Assembly: GCA_949358305.1 (NCBI GenBank)
Contig: OX442318.1
Span: forward strand, 11,574,517 to 11,638,516
Direction of reading: 5' to 3'
DNA from: Strigamia acuminata
Taxonomy: Eukaryota; Arthropoda; Chilopoda; Geophilomorpha; Linotaeniidae
Length of the DNA stretch: 64,000 bases
This document shows positions 59,461 to 64,000 of this stretch, piece by piece. The notes under the pieces were generated by a model. It saw only the letters and a list, made by a program, of their open reading frames with translations, had not been told where the DNA came from and searched no databases. Numbering within the stretch: position 1 is the stretch's first letter; each line of letters begins with the position of its first letter. The translations under genes were made by a program, and so were the position numbers.

Positions 59461-60668
59461 TCAACTCAATAAGACCTTCCAGTCGAACCGCGAATTGCTC
59501 GAGTGAGTTACGGGTGGAAACGGAGTGGCCGTCAGAGACCAGAAACTCGGCGCCGTCTCCTCGGCTATTGCTATGCTGCAGTAGGGGACTTTGTGGACGA
59601 GTTTCGCCAATTCGATGGCACCTCGAGGTTCTCTCCTGCATAGTTGGCGGGTGCACGTGTCTAGGGTGGCCGCGTGGCCCACCAGTAGAATGTTTCCACC
59701 TGTTTGCCACAAAAAAATTGGAAATTTGCGTAAAAATTGAAACAAAATTGGTTAGATCTATAAATAGACCTCTGATAAATGCATAAATGTATAGAATATA
59801 TTTATATTGAATATATATTGGTTTTAAGTGTTTTTTTTTTTCGTTTTCTTAGGTTTTTAGTAAGGTTTTTAAGTGTTTTTTTTCTGGACCACAATAAAAA
59901 TTTTCAATAGCATCCGGACCCCACTTAAAATTAATTACCGACCCCTGGTCTAACGTATCGTTACTACGACGATTCAACGACATTCTGTCAAAGTTTTTAA
60001 TTTTTGCATGCACGGGTGTTTACATGCAGTTTTCAATGCGCAAAACGCCCAAAATCCACCTCGTACGACTGGAATTTAGTTTTCCAAATATGGCTGTTTC
60101 GTTTGCATGATCCATTTTCCAGAAAAGTAAAATTCGCACTTTCACTTATCCAGATAACTGGGTTCAAGTAAACATGGTAAGTGTATCAGCTTTCAAGAAC
60201 TCTTATCAGTTTTTCAAGATTAGGTTAAAGCTTCGTATAAACGAGCAGGCAGTTATTTATTTTGAACCCGATGCCCCCGGCGTCTATTTGAACACTGACT
60301 ATTTTTCCATACATCGTATTTCCGCAAACAATTGCCGCGGCTCTTATTTCTCGTTCAAGGCTACTATTCGAGGGTAGTTACAATTCAAATGCGGCTCTTA
60401 ATCGTGGAAATACGGTAATCCTCATCACACCAAAAACTCCTCACTGTACTTTAAAATATGAAAAACCCGACAAAACAACACAAAATGCTAACCATCATCC
60501 GCCGTGCTTTTGATAATGCTCTGCGCCACATAATAACTCCTCATGTAATATTGCTCGCTCGACTCCCGTCTATCGTACAGCTCTTCCGCCGTTATGTAAG
60601 GCCGATAATTCAATTCCACATTGAACCCGTAATCTTTCAATTCCTAAAAAAATAAATAAATAAATAAA

Positions 60669-60705
<37 letters not shown>

Positions 60706-63291
60706 AAATAAATAAATAAATAAAAATAAATAAATAAATAAAAATAAATAAATAAATAAATAAATAAAAATAAAAATATGTAATGGATCACGTTTTCTAT
60801 GATGTAAATAGACGCGTTTTGAATTACGCCGCAATAAATAAATAAATAAATAAATACAAATAAATCAATAAAAAGAAATAAAAGAAATAAAATAATAAAA
60901 AATAAACAAATAAATAAATAAAAATAAATAAATAAACAAAAATAAATAAATAAAAATAAATAAAATAATTAAAAAGTAAATAAATAAATACAAATAAATA
61001 AAATAATTAAAAAATAAATAAATAAATACAAATAAATAAATAAATACTTACTTGCACGGACATCCATTCAGGCATCGAATCCTGATACCACGCCAGCCAT
61101 TCAAACAAGCCCGGTTCGATGCACATCGGTGTCTGCTCCTGCCCCATTCCCAACAAAATATTCGTGCACGTCTGCACGCAGCGCAAAGACGGCGAACAAT
61201 AAACGTGTTGCACCGAAATTCCATTCTCGCTCAACGCTTCGCCTGAAAAAAAAAAACCCAAAAACATGAACAAATAAATTCCAAAAAACTAAACTTTCTC
61301 AAATTACCGACTAATTTCCCTTGGTAAAGCCCGATCTGCGTCAACGGACAATCCTTGAAGAAATCCTGCGGCCCGCCTTTGCGCGGCGGAACGTTCTTCG
61401 GCATATTCAGATCTTTGCGGCTGTAAACGCCCATTGCGTCGAAACAGAACGGGATCCACGAGCCGAAGGTGAAGTCCACGCGTTCCGCGTGTCTGGAGAT
61501 GATTAGTTTGCGGTTGGGTACTGAGGGCTCCTCTTTTTTCGGTTTGTTTACCTTGGAAATGGAAGAAATTAGGTGGGGAAAGTTTGGGATGTGGTTGTTC
61601 TTGTGAAAAAGCACCTTTGCATACATGGCGTCGACATTTTCATAGGTGGATTCATTTGGGGGAGAGATTTTTTTGTTTCTTGTCGGCTGTGGGGTCGCCG
61701 AATCCTCAGTCAACACGCTGCTCTGCGATTGGGGCTTTGAAGTCATGGAATTCTCTAAGCGTGGCAACGGCAAGTCGATTTTTCTTGATAGCGGTACAGA
61801 TCTGCGTGGGGAAAGATGGAAATAATTGAAAATAATTGAAAAAAGGTGAAAAAAAATTGAAAAATAATTGAAAAAATATGAAAAATTATTGAAAAATAAT
61901 TGAAAAATAATTGAAACAAGTTGAAAATAATTGAAACAAGTTGAAAATAATTGAAACAAGTTGAAAATAATGAACAAAAATGGAAAAAGTTGAAAAAAAT
62001 TTGGAAAAAAAGACAAAAAATTGAAAAAAATTGAAAAATTTGAAAATAATTCCAAATAATTAAAAAAAAATTAAAACATTTGAAAATAATTCCAAATAAT
62101 TGAAAAAAATTGAAAAATTTGAAAATAATTCCAAATACTTGAAAAAAATTGAAAAATTTGAAAATAATTCCAAATAATTGAAAAAAAAAAAAAACAGACA
62201 ATAAATTGAAAATAATTCCAAATAATTGAAAAAAAAAAAACAGAAAATAAAATTGAAATTGGAAAATAATTGAAAAATAATTGGAAAATAATTGAAAAAT
62301 AATTGGAAAATAATTGGAAAATAATTGGAAAATATTTGGAAAATAATTGAAAGTAATTGAAAATAATTGAGAATAATTGAAAAATAATTGAAACAAGTAG
62401 AAAATAATGAGAAAAAAGAAAGACAATAAAAAAAATGGAAAATAATTCATTACAAATTGAAAAAAATGAAAAAAAATGGAAAACAAAGGAAAAATATTGA
62501 AATAAATCTGAAAAATAAAAAAAATTAAAAAAAACTGAGAAAAAAAACTGATAAAAATAAAAAAAAACTGAGAAAAAAAACTGATAAAAATAAAAAAAAA
62601 CTGAAAAAAAACCTGAAAAATATGATAAAAAAAATAAAAAGAATTGAAAAAAACTGAAGAAAAAAATTTAAAAAACCTAAAACAAAATAAAAATAAACTG
62701 GAAAAAAAATAAAACAGTATAATAAAAAAATTTAAAACAAAATCATCAAAACCAAACAACTCTCTCTCTCTCTTTCTCACTTGTGCAACGTCCACGCATC
62801 AGACTCGGCCGTTTTCTCAATATACGTCTTCGGCAAATACCCCGTGCTGCCAGTAAGCCACGAAGTTCCTTCCACCCATCCGTCCGTCGTATTATTCAAC
62901 TGATCCCCGTCCACGTACACGTAATCCCCGATCAACAGCTCCAATTCGTCCGCTTCGGCAGGAATATGCGAGTATAGAACTTTGTGAACCTAAAACACAC
63001 AAATGTGCCGTCCTTCACCTAGACAAACACTCATTGTTCAACCAAACACGCAAAACTATACCTCCTTGCCCGTTATTCGATTGTCACGAGAATAAAGACG
63101 CAATTCCCACAATGCTTCGCTGGAACAGTCGATCTTTCGCGATAATTCGTCGAGGATGGAGTATTGGTCTCCCGGGAACTGATAAGCGAGTGTAATGTGA
63201 AGTGATTTCATGTAGGGTTCAATGGAACTCGCTTCTGTCGAGGATAAAAAATGCGTAAACGGTGGCTGCTTGCTCGCGCTATCCAATTTCA
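59461..63291 (-). CDS. UBASH3 (STS/TULA) family protein: 2H-like, SH3 and histidine phosphatase domains, 5' end outside window
   Basis: Pro-orthologue of UBASH3A/UBASH3B, protein-tyrosine-phosphatase-like suppressors of receptor signalling. Exons: 63062-~63291 ([23 protein letters not shown]), 62781-62989 (SH3: [25 protein letters not shown]), 61308-61801 ([20 protein letters not shown]; may contain a 63-bp intron between GCAAAG at 61613 and GTAAAC at 61549), 61052-61242 ([25 protein letters not shown]), 60493-60643 ([16 protein letters not shown]) and 59461-59699 ([16 protein letters not shown] to FDWKVLLS and stop). Phases agree. Catalytic RH of the histidine phosphatase is present as RHAER (RHGER in UBASH3B) and the second His in GHAA, so activity is plausible. 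The UBA domain would lie upstream, beyond 64000. Introns are filled with (AAAT)n and GAAAAATAATT low-complexity DNA. Confidence 0.93.
60644..61050. repeat. (AAAT)n microsatellite in UBASH3 intron
   Basis: Almost uninterrupted AAATAAATAAAT with occasional AAAAAT and one unique island (about 60776-60830). Confidence 0.95.
61810..62760. repeat. A-rich tract of GAAAAATAATT units in UBASH3 intron
   Basis: Irregular repeats of TTGAAAATAATTCCAAATAA, then AAAAAACTGA words, ending in (TCTC)n. The apparent 346- and 274-codon minus frames are low-complexity F/N/I-rich read-through, not exons. Confidence 0.9.
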
Positions 63292-63299
63292 CTACTACA

Positions 63300-64000
63300 T
63301 TTATATTTATTCACAAACTTGTATTTTTTATTTGGCCTTTCGCCAACCCGAGTTCAATATCTGATCAGATGCCAGCGATAAATGTATAAACATAAACCAC
63401 GTGATTTTTATCGATAAAACGAATTAAAAACGATTTTTATCTGATTAGATGCAATTTTTTAATTCTTTTGGCACGTAAAAATATGGAAAATGAGTATAAA
63501 ATGTTTTTTTTTAATATAAATTAAATTATCGATGTATTTCTATCGATTTTTAACTAAAAACGGCGATAAATCGAATTTTCGATGCATTTTTAAGTGTTTT
63601 TGAGTGTTAATTCCAACCCAGCTGACAAACAACGCATAAAAAATCGTGAAAATCGATTATTTTCATGCAATATCGATATTTTGAGGTAAAAATAGCTGAA
63701 AATTCAACAATTTTTAGCTATTTCCACATAAATATCGATGTATTTCTATTAATATTTAATTAAAAACTGCAATAAATCGAATTTCGATGCATTTTAAAGG
63801 GTTTTTGAGTGTTAATTCCAACCCAGCTGACAAACAACGCATAAAACATGATGAAAATCGATTATTTCCATGCAATATCGATAATTTAAGGTAAAAATAG
63901 CTGAAAATACAACAATTTTTAGCTATTTCCACATAAATATCGATGTATTTCTATTAATATTTAATTAAAAACTGCAATAAATCGAATTTCGATGCATTTT
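63300..64000. repeat. Tandem repeat of about 205 bp running off the window end
   Basis: From about 63530, units contain ATCGATGTATTTCTAT, AATTCCAACCCAGCTGACAA and CAATATCGAT. Landmark TTCGATGCATTT recurs near 63577, 63784 and 63989, so at least two and a half units are in view. Upstream 63300-63530 is AT-rich intron with more ATCGAT words. Confidence 0.8.

Noticed and set aside
61755-62795. 346-codon minus frame rich in F, I and N
   Set aside because: Low-complexity A-rich intron of UBASH3; only its right edge overlaps a real exon, in another frame.

Overview
This is an AT-rich nuclear segment of an animal genome. Genes are split into many short exons with GT-AG introns (one GC-AG), and introns and intergenic spaces are packed with small DNA transposons, foldback elements, tandem repeats and solo-LTR-like elements. 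The proteins are metazoan families: an adhesion GPCR, ABCG1/4, EI24, TLCD5, TMEM50, a SPA17-like protein, Star-type FkbM methyltransferases and UBASH3. I read it as an invertebrate, plausibly a deuterostome, but the sequence alone does not fix the phylum.

Layout. 1-2603 (+): last four exons of an ABCG1/ABCG4-type half transporter. 4769-12240 (-): an adhesion GPCR (HormR, GAIN, GPS, seven TM helices, short tail) whose N terminus is not resolved. 12.3-20.0 kb: mostly repeats, with one weak candidate exon pair near 17 kb. 20059-23297 (-): complete EI24 in 10 exons. 24736-27743 (+): complete TLCD5 (TMEM136). 27927-29724 (-): complete TMEM50. 30160-33136 (+): SPA17-like RIIa/IQ protein with a long GC-rich last exon. 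EI24/TLCD5 and TMEM50/SPA17-like are head-to-head pairs, and TLCD5/TMEM50 are tail-to-tail with only 183 bp between stops.

34-51 kb: a tandem cluster of five Star-like FkbM methyltransferase genes, all on the minus strand. Three look intact, one has lost its last splice acceptor, and one is a pseudogene broken by a hairpin element and a stop codon. Two of the five arose by duplication of a block of about 4 kb. Between them lie a 1.9-kb solo-LTR-like element, retrotransposon pol remnants and other repeats. 51.3-58.8 kb: a 7.4-kb palindromic element whose interior is a 12-bp-period array open in all reading frames. The left arm carries a nested 1.45-kb solo-LTR-like insertion, and the interior has a recent 1.3-kb tandem duplication. 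59461-63291 (-): most of UBASH3 (2H-type domain, SH3, histidine phosphatase), with its N terminus beyond the window.

Two themes stand out. First, the linkage of ABCG1/4, EI24, TLCD5, TMEM50, SPA17 and UBASH3 parallels human 11q23-24 and 21q22, suggesting an old chromosomal neighbourhood. Second, the window records transposition unusually well: nested insertions with matched target-site duplications, filled/empty site pairs, and a foldback family with shared tips and a shared core but different inverted arms.
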